From M3007 sp041160955 (lineage in GTDB: Bacteria > Bacteroidota > Bacteroidia > Chitinophagales > Saprospiraceae): a DNA stretch of 35,709 nt. Numbering within the stretch: the stretch's first letter is position 1; every line of letters starts with the position of its first letter. The stretch lies in contig JBEAVK010000119.1 in NCBI GenBank assembly GCA_041160955.1, positions 1 to 35,709 on the forward strand, written 5' to 3'. A model generated the notes under the pieces. That model was not told the origin of the DNA and did no database searches. It was given only the letters and a program-made list of their open reading frames with translations. Of the stretch, positions 6,730 through 15,712 are shown in pieces. Both the position numbers and the translations under genes were made by a program.

Positions 6730-8202
6730 CTACGCGACCACCATCAATGCGGCATCTTTCCGTTCCAAAAAACTATACCCCATCAAATATTCATCCACCT
6801 GTCGGGCGCATTCGCGGCCTTCGCTGATGGCCCATACCACTAATGACTGTCCTCGGCGCATATCGCCAGCAGCAAATACTTTGGCTATATTCGTTTGATA
6901 ATTTTTTTCTGTTGCCATAACATTACCCCGCTCATCCAAGTTAACTTCCAATTCGTCCAGTAATCCTTGTTTTTGAGGAGCGACAAAACCCATGGCGAGC
7001 AATGCCAATTCGCAAGGAATTTCGCGCTCCGAGCCTTCTATTTCCGCAAAATGCGCCGGACGACCATCACTAGATGCTTTCCATTCAATATTGACCACTT
7101 TTATGGCGCGCAAATTACCGTTGGCATCGCCCAAAAACGCTTTGGTCAAAATGGCCCATTGGCGTTCGCAGCCCTCTTCGTGCGAACTGGTCGTTTTCAT
7201 CACCATCGGGTACGTGGGCCAAGGCATGCCCGGCGTGCGCTCTGCGGGCGGAACAGGTAATAATTCCAACTGAGTCACTCGCGCAGCACCATGTCGGTTA
7301 GAAGTGCCCACGCAATCGCTGCCCGTGTCGCCCCCACCTATGACCACTACATTTTTATCCGTTGCCCATAGGTCATTGCCCTCTACAGGGCGGTTACTGA
7401 CCCTTTTGTTTTGTTGTTTTAGGAAATCCATGGCGTAATGTACGCCGTTGAGTTCGCGACCTGGCACCTCTAAGTTACGCGGGATGGTCGATCCTCCAGC
7501 CAATACCACCGCTTGGTACTCCCGTAAAATATCGTTAACAGATACATTGCCGCCTACATTAGCATTACAGCGAAAAACGATGCCTTCTTGCTCCATCAGC
7601 GCGATACGACGGTCAATGACCCATTTTTCCAATTTAAAATCGGGGATACCATAGCGCAAAAGTCCACCGGGCGCATCATCTCTCTCAAAAACGGTAACAC
7701 TGTGTCCCGCCGAATTGAGTTGTGCCGCCGCGGCCATTCCGGCTGGCCCCGAGCCTACTACAGCCACCTTTTTGCCCGTACGCACAAATACTTTTTGTGG
7801 CTTGACAAAATTTTGGGTAAAAGCAATTTCAATGATGTGTTTTTCAATTTCCTCGATAGCCACCGGCGGCTGATTGATCCCCAAAACGCAGGCACTTTCG
7901 CAAGGTGCAGGGCAAATTCGTCCAGTAAACTCAGGAAAATTATTGGTCATGGTGAGCACTTCGTAGGCTTCTTCCCAATCGCCGCGATATACTGCATCAT
8001 TAAATTCTGGTATCACATTGCCCAACGGACAACCGTGGTGACAAAATGGAACGCCACAATTCATACAGCGCGCCGATTGTTGGTTCAATTCCAAATCACT
8101 GTATTTCTGTACAAATTCTGAATAGTTTTGTACCCTTTCTTCCGCCTTTGCTTTGGAAGGTAATTGGCGGGAATATTCTAAAAATCCTGTTACTTTACCC
8201 AT
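6730..8202 (-). CDS. gltD: Glutamate synthase (NADPH) small subunit
   Basis: The 490-residue beta subunit of glutamate synthase, which takes electrons from NADPH via FAD and passes them through iron-sulfur clusters to the large subunit. The N-terminal domain carries the cysteine pattern CMNCGVPFCHHGCPLGN (residues 42-58) and CPAPCESACVLG near residue 97 for [4Fe-4S] clusters. An FAD-binding GSGPAGMAAAAQL and an NADPH-binding GGGDTGSDC follow, and the C-terminus has AAGDMRRGQSLVVWAI, typical of this family. Length is normal. The start codon overlaps the end of gltB by 8 bp, so the two are translationally coupled in one operon. Confidence 0.96.
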   Translation of the reverse strand: MGKVTGFLEYSRQLPSKAKAEERVQNYSEFVQKYSDLELNQQSARCMNCGVPFCHHGCPLGNVIPEFNDAVYRGDWEEAYEVLTMTNNFPEFTGRICPAPCESACVLGINQPPVAIEEIEKHIIEIAFTQNFVKPQKVFVRTGKKVAVVGSGPAGMAAAAQLNSAGHSVTVFERDDAPGGLLRYGIPDFKLEKWVIDRRIALMEQEGIVFRCNANVGGNVSVNDILREYQAVVLAGGSTIPRNLEVPGRELNGVHYAMDFLKQQNKRVSNRPVEGNDLWATDKNVVVIGGGDTGSDCVGTSNRHGAARVTQLELLPVPPAERTPGMPWPTYPMVMKTTSSHEEGCERQWAILTKAFLGDANGNLRAIKVVNIEWKASSDGRPAHFAEIEGSEREIPCELALLAMGFVAPQKQGLLDELEVNLDERGNVMATEKNYQTNIAKVFAAGDMRRGQSLVVWAISEGRECARQVDEYLMGYSFLERKDAALMVVA

Positions 8203-11200
8203 TGGTCACCATTAAATTTGAAATGTTCAACAATGCTTTTTTATAATCTTTAGGAAACACCTTTACAAAGTTAACTAATTGATTATCAAAATCTTTTAAA
8301 ATAAATTCAGCAATATTACTTTGGGTTAATGCGAAGTGTTGTTCGAGCATAACACGCAACTCCTTTGCGGATGATTCGTCCATTGGATCCAAGTCGATCA
8401 TCTCCATATTACATTGTTCGGCAAAGTTTTTTTGTGTATCCCAAATATAAGCGATACCGCCGCTCATACCTGCACCAAAATTGCGACCTACTTGTCCCAA
8501 AATCACCACTTTGCCGCCCGTCATATACTCGCAACCATGATCGCCTACACCCTCTACCACAACCTGCGCGCCCGAATTGCGGACACAGAAGCGTTCACCT
8601 GCCTTACCTCTTATATTGGCCGTGCCGGAAGTAGCCCCATAAAAAGCCACATTGCCGATAATACTGTTCTCCGAAGGTACAAATTGAGCCGTCCGATCGG
8701 GGTAAATTACCAGTTTTGCACCGCTCAAACCCTTACCAAAATAATCGTTGGCATCGCCCTCCAATTCCAGCGTAACACCTTTGGTATTGAATGCGCCAAA
8801 ACTTTGGCCGGCGGTACCCCTAAATTTGAAGTGAATGGTGTCTTGTGGCAGTCCTTCGGCGCGGAATTGTTTGGTAATTTCGTTAGAAAGTACCGTACCC
8901 ACGGTGCGATCCGTATTTTTAAGGGGAAATTCCGCATATACTTTTTTCAGTTCGGTCAAGGCTGGTTTAGCCGCTGCAAGTAATTGCCAATCAAGGATAT
9001 ACGTCATCCCATGATCTTGATTTTCGGTCTGGTACAATCCCGCATCTTCGCCATTTTTTTCTTTGTAGAGTACCGGAGAGAGATCGAGGTGGCTGTGTTT
9101 CCAATGTGTAGTATTGCGTTTTTGTTCGAGGCAGTCTGTTTGTCCAATCATTTCATTGACCGTTCTAAAGCCCAATTCTGCCATAATTTCGCGGAGTTCT
9201 TGGGTCAAAAACTGGAAAAAAGTAACCAATTGATCTGCATTACCCGCAAACCGCTTCCGCAATTCAGGATCTTGAGTGGCAACACCCACCGGGCAAGTAT
9301 TCAAGTGGCATTTACGCATAAGAATACACCCCTCTACCACGAGGGCTGCCGTCGCAATGCCCCATTCTTCGGCACCTAGTAAAGCCGCGATGGCAATATC
9401 ACGTCCGGTTTTGAGTTGACCATCAGTTTGTACCACTACCCTACTGCGCAAACGGTTTTTTACCAAAGTTTGGTGGGTTTCGGCCAATCCGAGTTCCCAT
9501 GGCAACCCAGCGTGTTGTATCGAACTCAGCGGAGAAGCACCCGTACCGCCATCGTAACCAGAAATCAAAATGACATCGGCTTTGGCTTTGGCTACACCCG
9601 CTGCAATCGTACCAACACCCGCTTTTGACACCAGTTTCACATTAATTCTGGCGGCTCGATTGGCATTTTTTAGGTCAAATATCAATTGCGATAAATCTTC
9701 AATCGAATAAATATCGTGGTGCGGCGGCGGTGAAATAAGACCAACCCCGGGCGTGGAATGGCGTACTTTGCCGATCCATTCATCCACTTTATAGCCGGGT
9801 AACTGGCCACCTTCGCCTGGTTTTGCACCTTGCGCCATCTTGATTTGCAATTCGTCTGCTTCTGTGAGGTAGAGGCTGGTTACCCCAAAACGGCCAGAAG
9901 CAACTTGTTTGATCGCGCTGCGCATGGAATCGCCATTGGGCAGACGCTCGTAACGGCGTTCGTCTTCGCCACCTTCACCAGTATTGCTTTTTCCACCGAG
10001 ACGATTCATGGCAATGGCCAAAGTGGTATGTGCTTCCCATGAGATAGAACCAAATGACATAGCTCCTGTGGCAAAGCGTTTGTAAATATTTTCAGCGGGT
10101 TCTACTTCACTAATGGAAATAGACGGGCGGTTGCGCTTAAATTGGAACTGGCTGCGGAGTGTACACGCCTTTTCGCCCAATTCATTGATGGTTTTGGAAT
10201 ATTTTTTAAATGTTATATAATCATTAGTGCGGGTAGAATGCTGCAACAAATGAATACTTTGCGGATTGAACAAATGGTATTCGCCTTTGCGTTTCCACTG
10301 GTAAATACCTCCAACGGGCAAACGATCAGAAGGCATTGTTTTATTATTAAAAGACAAATGGTGTTTCGCCAATGCTTCTTTCGCAATTTCGTCTAGTCCA
10401 AGACCCTGAATACGCGATATTGCTCCCGTAAAATATTGATCTACCAAGGTACGATTCAGACCAACAATTTCAAAAATTTGGGCTGCTTGGTACGATTGCA
10501 GGGTAGAGATACCCATTTTGGAGAAAATTTTAAGCAAACCATCGTTGATCGCTTTAATATAATTCTGCTCCAGTTTTTGGTGGCTATAATTGGATTCGAT
10601 ACTACCATTTTCCTTCATGTCGCGAATAGAACTAAAGGCAAGATACGGATTAATAGCCGTGGCTCCAAAAGCCAATAAACACGCAAAATGGTGCGTTTCC
10701 CACACATCGCCGGCCTCTACAACGATACCCGTTTTGCCGCGGTACCCCTTGCGAATCAAATGGTGATGGATAGCAGATGTATATAATAAGGAAGGAATAG
10801 CGGCGTGTTCGGAGTCGATAGCGCGGTCGGAAAGTACCAATACTTCAAAGCCATCTTCAACGGCATCTTCGGCGTATTGACAGATCCTTTTGAGGGCTTT
10901 TTGCAAAGAACCGGGTTTGCCATCGGCGCGGAAATACATTTGCAGGGTTTTTGCCTGAAAGTTTCCAGTGTCAATACTGCGCAGTTTTTCCAGTTCATAA
11001 TTGGTCAATACCGGATGTGGTAATGCTACTGCATGGCAGGTTTGCTCTTTTTCGACCAGTAAATTACCGATATTGCCCAAAAAAGTAGTCAACGACATCA
11101 CCAATCGCTCCCGAATGGGGTCGATGGGAGGATTGGTCACCTGTGCGAACAATTGTTTGAAATAATGGGATAAATGTTGCGGTTGGTCGCTAAGAATCGC

Positions 11201-12718
11201 CAATGGAACATCGGTGCCCATTGAACCTATGTTCTCCTTGCCATCCAATGCCATTGGCGCTAAAATTGTTTTCAGGTCTTCGGTAGAGTAGCCGAATGAT
11301 TTTTGATATTTGAACACTTGTCCCGATTCTAAATGAGCGAAAGTGACACGTGGCTCGGGTAATTCGTCGAGTGTAATTTTATGTTTATTCAGCCATTCAT
11401 TATAAGGTTTTTGGGTACAAATATCTTTTTTCAATGTTTCATCGCTAATGATACAGCCTTTTACCAAGTCAACGACAAACATTTTTCCGGGTTGTAGGCG
11501 GCCTTTCTCCTTAATCAAAGCGGGATCAACGGGCAAAACACCCGTCTCTGAGGCCATTATAACCCGACCATCGGTGGTGACGCAGTACCGCGAAGGACGT
11601 AAACCATTCCTGTCCAAGGTGGCACCTATAATATTGCCATCGGTAAAAGAAATAGATGCTGGGCCGTCCCAAGGTTCTTGGAAAGATGCGTGGTATTCAT
11701 AAAAAGCATGTTTAGCCGGATCCATTGCGGTATTACCGTCCCATGCTTCGGGAATCAGCATCATCATCACGTGTGGCAATGAACGTCCGCTGAGGGTGAG
11801 TAATTCAATCAAATTATCAAGACAAGCAGAATCTGATTGATTTTGACCGATTATTGGGAGCAACATTTCCATTTCCTCCTTAGAAAAATAGGGCGAGGTC
11901 CAGTTTTTTTCACTGGTTTTAAGCCAGTTTAGATTACCTTGTAAAGTATTGATTTCGCCATTGTGCGCAATAAACCGGAAAGGTTGCGCCAGTTTCCAAG
12001 AAGGGAAAGTATTGGTTGCAAAACGAGAATGCACCAATCCAAAAGCACTCACTAAGGCGGGGCTGGACAAATCCAAGAAATAGCCCCGTACTTGACCGCT
12101 AGTCAATTGGCCTTTATATACCACCGTTTTATAGGACATGGAGGCAATATAAAAGCCAATTTCGTCTTTTTTAACTGAGCTATGGATCAAATGGGAGGCA
12201 TAATTACGAAGTACAAAAAGTTTGCGTTCAAAAGCATCGCTGTCCGTAATTTGATCTGGGCAGCCCACAAACACCTGCTCCATTTCGGGTTCAACCGATA
12301 ACGCAATATTACCAATGCCGGATGTATTGACAGGTACTTTGCGCCAATGCAAGACATCGACACCCAAAGCGGCGGCAGAACGGATAAAAATTTCGCGGCA
12401 CTGCTCGCGTAATTGTACATCTTTCGGAAAAAAGACAACCCCAACCCCATATCGGCCAAAGGCAGGCAATTGTACGCCTTCACGCATACATTCGCGGGAG
12501 AAAAACTCATGCGGTGTTTGGATAAGGATACCCGCGCCGTCGCCAGTATTGGCCTCACTCCCACAGGCACCGCGATGCTCCATGTTTTCCAATACGGTGA
12601 GTGCGTCCGATACTGTTTTATGGTCTTTGTTGCCTTTGATATTGGCAACAAATCCGATACCACAAGCATCGCGTTCAAAATCAGGATGATATAAGCCTTG
12701 TTGTTGCATATTGATCAT
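8195..12718 (-). CDS. gltB: Glutamate synthase large subunit
   Basis: The 1,507-residue alpha subunit, converting glutamine and 2-oxoglutarate to two glutamates. Domains in order: class II glutamine amidotransferase, with nucleophile Cys19 in ERDACGIGF exposed after propeptide removal; a central linking domain (about 480-780); the FMN-binding synthase barrel (about 830-1200), with GGKSNTGEGGED, AKPGEGGQLPG and GYDGGTGASPLSSI; and the [3Fe-4S] cysteines in CHLNTCPVGVATQ. The final GXGXG beta-helix contains SGAQVVVEGVGDHGCEYM and GAGMSGGIAYIWD. All catalytic landmarks are intact. The start may be the first ATG or the one three codons later; both keep a short propeptide. No TAnnTTTG element was seen close upstream, so its promoter is unclear. 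Confidence 0.97.
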   Translation of the reverse strand: MINMQQQGLYHPDFERDACGIGFVANIKGNKDHKTVSDALTVLENMEHRGACGSEANTGDGAGILIQTPHEFFSRECMREGVQLPAFGRYGVGVVFFPKDVQLREQCREIFIRSAAALGVDVLHWRKVPVNTSGIGNIALSVEPEMEQVFVGCPDQITDSDAFERKLFVLRNYASHLIHSSVKKDEIGFYIASMSYKTVVYKGQLTSGQVRGYFLDLSSPALVSAFGLVHSRFATNTFPSWKLAQPFRFIAHNGEINTLQGNLNWLKTSEKNWTSPYFSKEEMEMLLPIIGQNQSDSACLDNLIELLTLSGRSLPHVMMMLIPEAWDGNTAMDPAKHAFYEYHASFQEPWDGPASISFTDGNIIGATLDRNGLRPSRYCVTTDGRVIMASETGVLPVDPALIKEKGRLQPGKMFVVDLVKGCIISDETLKKDICTQKPYNEWLNKHKITLDELPEPRVTFAHLESGQVFKYQKSFGYSTEDLKTILAPMALDGKENIGSMGTDVPLAILSDQPQHLSHYFKQLFAQVTNPPIDPIRERLVMSLTTFLGNIGNLLVEKEQTCHAVALPHPVLTNYELEKLRSIDTGNFQAKTLQMYFRADGKPGSLQKALKRICQYAEDAVEDGFEVLVLSDRAIDSEHAAIPSLLYTSAIHHHLIRKGYRGKTGIVVEAGDVWETHHFACLLAFGATAINPYLAFSSIRDMKENGSIESNYSHQKLEQNYIKAINDGLLKIFSKMGISTLQSYQAAQIFEIVGLNRTLVDQYFTGAISRIQGLGLDEIAKEALAKHHLSFNNKTMPSDRLPVGGIYQWKRKGEYHLFNPQSIHLLQHSTRTNDYITFKKYSKTINELGEKACTLRSQFQFKRNRPSISISEVEPAENIYKRFATGAMSFGSISWEAHTTLAIAMNRLGGKSNTGEGGEDERRYERLPNGDSMRSAIKQVASGRFGVTSLYLTEADELQIKMAQGAKPGEGGQLPGYKVDEWIGKVRHSTPGVGLISPPPHHDIYSIEDLSQLIFDLKNANRAARINVKLVSKAGVGTIAAGVAKAKADVILISGYDGGTGASPLSSIQHAGLPWELGLAETHQTLVKNRLRSRVVVQTDGQLKTGRDIAIAALLGAEEWGIATAALVVEGCILMRKCHLNTCPVGVATQDPELRKRFAGNADQLVTFFQFLTQELREIMAELGFRTVNEMIGQTDCLEQKRNTTHWKHSHLDLSPVLYKEKNGEDAGLYQTENQDHGMTYILDWQLLAAAKPALTELKKVYAEFPLKNTDRTVGTVLSNEITKQFRAEGLPQDTIHFKFRGTAGQSFGAFNTKGVTLELEGDANDYFGKGLSGAKLVIYPDRTAQFVPSENSIIGNVAFYGATSGTANIRGKAGERFCVRNSGAQVVVEGVGDHGCEYMTGGKVVILGQVGRNFGAGMSGGIAYIWDTQKNFAEQCNMEMIDLDPMDESSAKELRVMLEQHFALTQSNIAEFILKDFDNQLVNFVKVFPKDYKKALLNISNLMVTNG

Positions 12719-13207
12719 TGTAAGCTGGGTATTTCTGTTGAATTAGTAGTACATAGACCAAACTAATTAAGAAATGCCATTTAAGCATGATTTTTAGTAC
12801 AGTAAATCGAGCGTATAATGGTTCAGTATGGCTAGGGAATGGAGGCATACCTTTAGGAAAAAGGAGTAACGACGGTGTGTGGTGGTGTCGCGTTTTGAAT
12901 ATCAATACAACGAAAGTTAATTAAGACGATACTGATATTTATACTTATTTGTAGAATATTATTTGTCAAATAAGATGCAAAGTTCCTAACAAAGTCGAAT
13001 ATAACCAAAAAAAACAAACAAAATATAATAAAAATTCAAACAAAGAGAATAAATTCCGAATCAATTATTTTGACCAAATTTTGCTAATGCAATTCAATTG
13101 TAAACTTAATTTTTATTCGGAAATACAATTAGGAATACATCGAAGGCAGTGAACATACTATCTTCGCCGCACACAAAAACATATAAATACAAAGTAGAGT
13201 GCCGTTT
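12719..13207. other. Gene-free AT-rich region between gltB and the S41 peptidase
   Basis: This divergent 489-bp spacer must hold the promoters of both genes. The ORFs in it are short and lack protein character. The only ordered feature is a perfect 8-bp inverted repeat, CTTATTTG (12944-12951) and CAAATAAG (12967-12974), separated by 15 bases. It is a possible regulator site about 230 bp upstream of gltB. Confidence 0.5.
13159..13166 (+). promoter_or_regulatory. Probable -7 element for the S41 peptidase
   Basis: Reads TATCTTCG followed by CCGC, one base from TAnnTTTG, about 40 bp before the chosen ATG. Confidence 0.4.
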
Positions 13208-14653
13208 ATGAGAATAATATATGCCATTTTGGTGCTGTTTTGCACCTTCAATGCTCAAGCACAGCAATTTAGTCGCCAACAAGCCCAAAAAGATGCCGCT
13301 GCACTACAACGTATGGTACTCAAAGTACACCCTTCACCCGATGCCTACATCACAAAAGACAGTTTTCGGGCAATTATTAAAGGATTGATGGATTTTGAAG
13401 GCGACTCGATTGCTGCCAAAGATTGGGAGATTCGTATTCGGCACGCTTTATTGCCTATTGGCTGTGGACATACTTATATGGCAAGGGGGAAGAGTAAACC
13501 CAAACAAAAAAGTAATTATGCACTACCATTTCAAGTATTTTGCCAAAAAGATCAGATTTGGGTAGTATCCGGAGTGGATAGTATGAAAACAGATATCATT
13601 CCGCCTGGCTCTGAAATTTTATCAATAGGCAATTATAAATCCGCTGATTTGGTCGCGGCTATTCGTCGCCACCAACCCTCCGATGGCTATAATACGACCT
13701 TTAATAGCCGAGTACTCAATAGGGATTTACTTTTTAATTATCGGTTTATGAAGTATTTTTCCACCGATTCCGTACAATTTATCAGATGGTCGGATCGAGC
13801 AGGCATTGAACATTATCAAAAAGTCAAATGCCTTTTAGAAGACGACTTGGTAAGTTCAGAAACCCAAAAAGACACAACAATCAAAATAGTACACCGATCC
13901 AAAAAAGTACCTCAATTCTTCTTTTATCATCCCAAACACGATAGTATAGGGGTTTTAAAACTCAATACTTTTAGCGGTAGAGCGGGTACTAAACTATTCC
14001 AAAAGGCAATTGGGGATCTGAATCAAAAGAAAACACCTTATTTAGTGATCGATTTGCGCGACAATACAGGTGGTAATTTTTCGAGTTCGATCAACCTCAT
14101 CCGGTATATTTCTAATACATCTTTTAAGATAGAATTTAGTAGAAGGTTATTCCGCTCTTGGCGACACCATTTACCGAAACAATACTTAGGGCGGGTAGCC
14201 AGTTTTGCCAACTTGGGTTTGCTGCGCGTTTTTCCACCAAAAATTAAAAATGGAAAAACGTACAGAACCATCAAGTACAAGCCTTCAAAAAAGCACCATT
14301 ACAACGGGCAGGTTTTTGTATTGGTTAATGGTATGTCGTTTTCTGCATCAAGCCAAACGGCTACTTTTTTAAAAGAAAACTCCAATGCCATAATTATAGG
14401 TGAAGAAACAGGAGGTGGGTCGCGCGCCATCAATGGCATGCAAATTCCCGTATTACGGTTGCCCGAATCACGTCTTTTGATCCATATTCCACAAGTCCAT
14501 CTTAAATATCAACTGGGGAAAGATGAAGGTAAGGGAGTAACGCCCAATATCCCAATCCATTACACCTTAGATGATGTACTCGCCCACAAAAAATTAGAAT
14601 GGGAGGCTGTACTGGACTGGATTAAGAACAAACCATCTGTCAAAAACAATTAA
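13208..14653 (+). CDS. Secreted S41-family serine peptidase
   Basis: A 481-residue exported protease related to tricorn/C-terminal-processing peptidases. The signal peptide is IIYAILVLFCTFNAQA, then QQFSRQQ. A helical region follows, with HPSPDAYITKDSF and GCGHTYMARG, then the catalytic core: GVLKLNTFSGRAG, VIDLRDNTGGN, the nucleophile region NGMSFSASS (Ser379 probable) and GEETGGGSRA. No clear PDZ domain is seen between the N-terminal part and the core. The ORF can begin at a GTG three codons earlier; the ATG is preferred because it starts directly at the basic end of the signal peptide. Its stop overlaps the stop of the facing beta-barrel gene by four bases. The substrate is unknown; a periplasmic or cell-surface location is likely. 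Confidence 0.88.
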   Translation: MRIIYAILVLFCTFNAQAQQFSRQQAQKDAAALQRMVLKVHPSPDAYITKDSFRAIIKGLMDFEGDSIAAKDWEIRIRHALLPIGCGHTYMARGKSKPKQKSNYALPFQVFCQKDQIWVVSGVDSMKTDIIPPGSEILSIGNYKSADLVAAIRRHQPSDGYNTTFNSRVLNRDLLFNYRFMKYFSTDSVQFIRWSDRAGIEHYQKVKCLLEDDLVSSETQKDTTIKIVHRSKKVPQFFFYHPKHDSIGVLKLNTFSGRAGTKLFQKAIGDLNQKKTPYLVIDLRDNTGGNFSSSINLIRYISNTSFKIEFSRRLFRSWRHHLPKQYLGRVASFANLGLLRVFPPKIKNGKTYRTIKYKPSKKHHYNGQVFVLVNGMSFSASSQTATFLKENSNAIIIGEETGGGSRAINGMQIPVLRLPESRLLIHIPQVHLKYQLGKDEGKGVTPNIPIHYTLDDVLAHKKLEWEAVLDWIKNKPSVKNN

Positions 14654-15318
14654 AAACGATAGTTCAACTGAGCGCAAAAGAAGTAGGTAGCCCCAGCGGT
14701 GGACTCAAAACCAAGCCCTAATTTAGGGGTAAAATACCAGCGCATTCCAAAGGGGATAACTTGTATCGTTGGCCGTATATTTCGATAATTACGATTGAGC
14801 AACCAATTATTACCCAGCAAGCGGTCGAGTAATTCACTATCGGTGATATCTTCTTCGGTACCGACACTTACTTTAGTTCTTATATAATTGACACCGATCC
14901 TAAAACCGGAATAGCAGTCGAATCGTCCGTTATTGGCATAGTGAAAAAGCGGTCTAAGTCCAAAATTTATGCGCCTAAGGTTCAACTCGACAGCACCGGT
15001 ATAAGCTTTGTCTTTTACCGTAACGGTTATGTCATCGGCTCCGATACGCCCACGATTCCAGGTATATTGAAGCCCCAAACTGAACCATTTGGCCAAGCCT
15101 AGGTCGTATGATAGCCCTAAAGTGGGCGAAGCCTTCATATAGCCCCCTATCACTGTATCTATTTCAATAATATCGTCTGTAAGGGCTACTATTTGCCAAC
15201 CATTAAGGCCAACCGGTGTGCTAAGAGTGCTCCTGTAATCTAGGTTTTGGGCATTTGCCGAAATAAATGAAAGGCATAAAGCCGCGATCAAACTAACTAA
15301 AACTGGTTTATTCATCAT
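14650..15318 (-). CDS. Outer-membrane beta-barrel protein
   Basis: A 222-residue protein with a signal peptide (KPVLVSLIAALCLSFISANAQ). The rest has alternating hydrophobic and polar residues typical of a small eight-strand barrel: LGLSYDLGLAKWFSLGLQYTW, INFGLRPLFHY, SGFRIGVNYIRTKVS, IPFGMRWYFTPKLGLGFES. It ends in YFFCAQLNYRF with a terminal Phe, the usual signature for barrel insertion. It fits the broad OmpA/porin-like 'outer membrane protein beta-barrel' class; no OmpA peptidoglycan-binding domain is present and no ligand can be inferred. The start has two consecutive Met codons. Confidence 0.82.
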   Translation of the reverse strand: MMNKPVLVSLIAALCLSFISANAQNLDYRSTLSTPVGLNGWQIVALTDDIIEIDTVIGGYMKASPTLGLSYDLGLAKWFSLGLQYTWNRGRIGADDITVTVKDKAYTGAVELNLRRINFGLRPLFHYANNGRFDCYSGFRIGVNYIRTKVSVGTEEDITDSELLDRLLGNNWLLNRNYRNIRPTIQVIPFGMRWYFTPKLGLGFESTAGATYFFCAQLNYRF

Positions 15319-15712
15319 AATACATTAAAAAAAATGAAGGATTTTATAAGGGCAGAAAAACGAATAAACATCCGGGATAGTGTGTCTATTCTATAAAATT
15401 ATGTATTCCATAACAATTGCTAAAATTAGCAAACTCGGTATAATAACTGGATTTAGTCGAATTATACCACAAACACCTTAGAAAATTTGGCTAGCGTTAA
15501 AATCTTGCATAATATTGCAGACGAATTGAGTGTCCCCCTTTTCCCCCCACAACAATTTTCAATGCTCTAATACAGCATTCCATGTAATTAAGGTATCTTG
15601 TATGCTGAACTACTACATATATTAATCTAAATTTAATCCATCCCATGTGTCAGTTTTTCATTTAATACGCTTGTCGTTATTCACATTATTTTAAACCGAA
15701 CTCTTATCGCTT
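15319..15712. other. Gene-free region between beta-barrel and giant adhesin genes
   Basis: A 394-bp divergent spacer with no credible ORF. It contains two perfect inverted repeats close together: TTGCTAA-aa-TTAGCAA (15417-15432), and GGTATAAT (15437-15444) with ATTATACC (15461-15468) across 16 bases. These could be binding sites controlling either envelope gene. No clean TAnnTTTG was found before the adhesin start. Confidence 0.5.

Noticed and set aside
12187..12689. Overlapping ORFs of about 120-160 codons inside gltB, on both strands
   Set aside because: gltB is complete and strongly conserved here; the overlapping frames have low-complexity, Cys/Arg/Ser-rich composition typical of shadow frames.
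12681..12905. 74-codon minus-strand ORF at the gltB start
   Set aside because: It overlaps the gltB start, has no domain or start context, and resembles translated spacer sequence.
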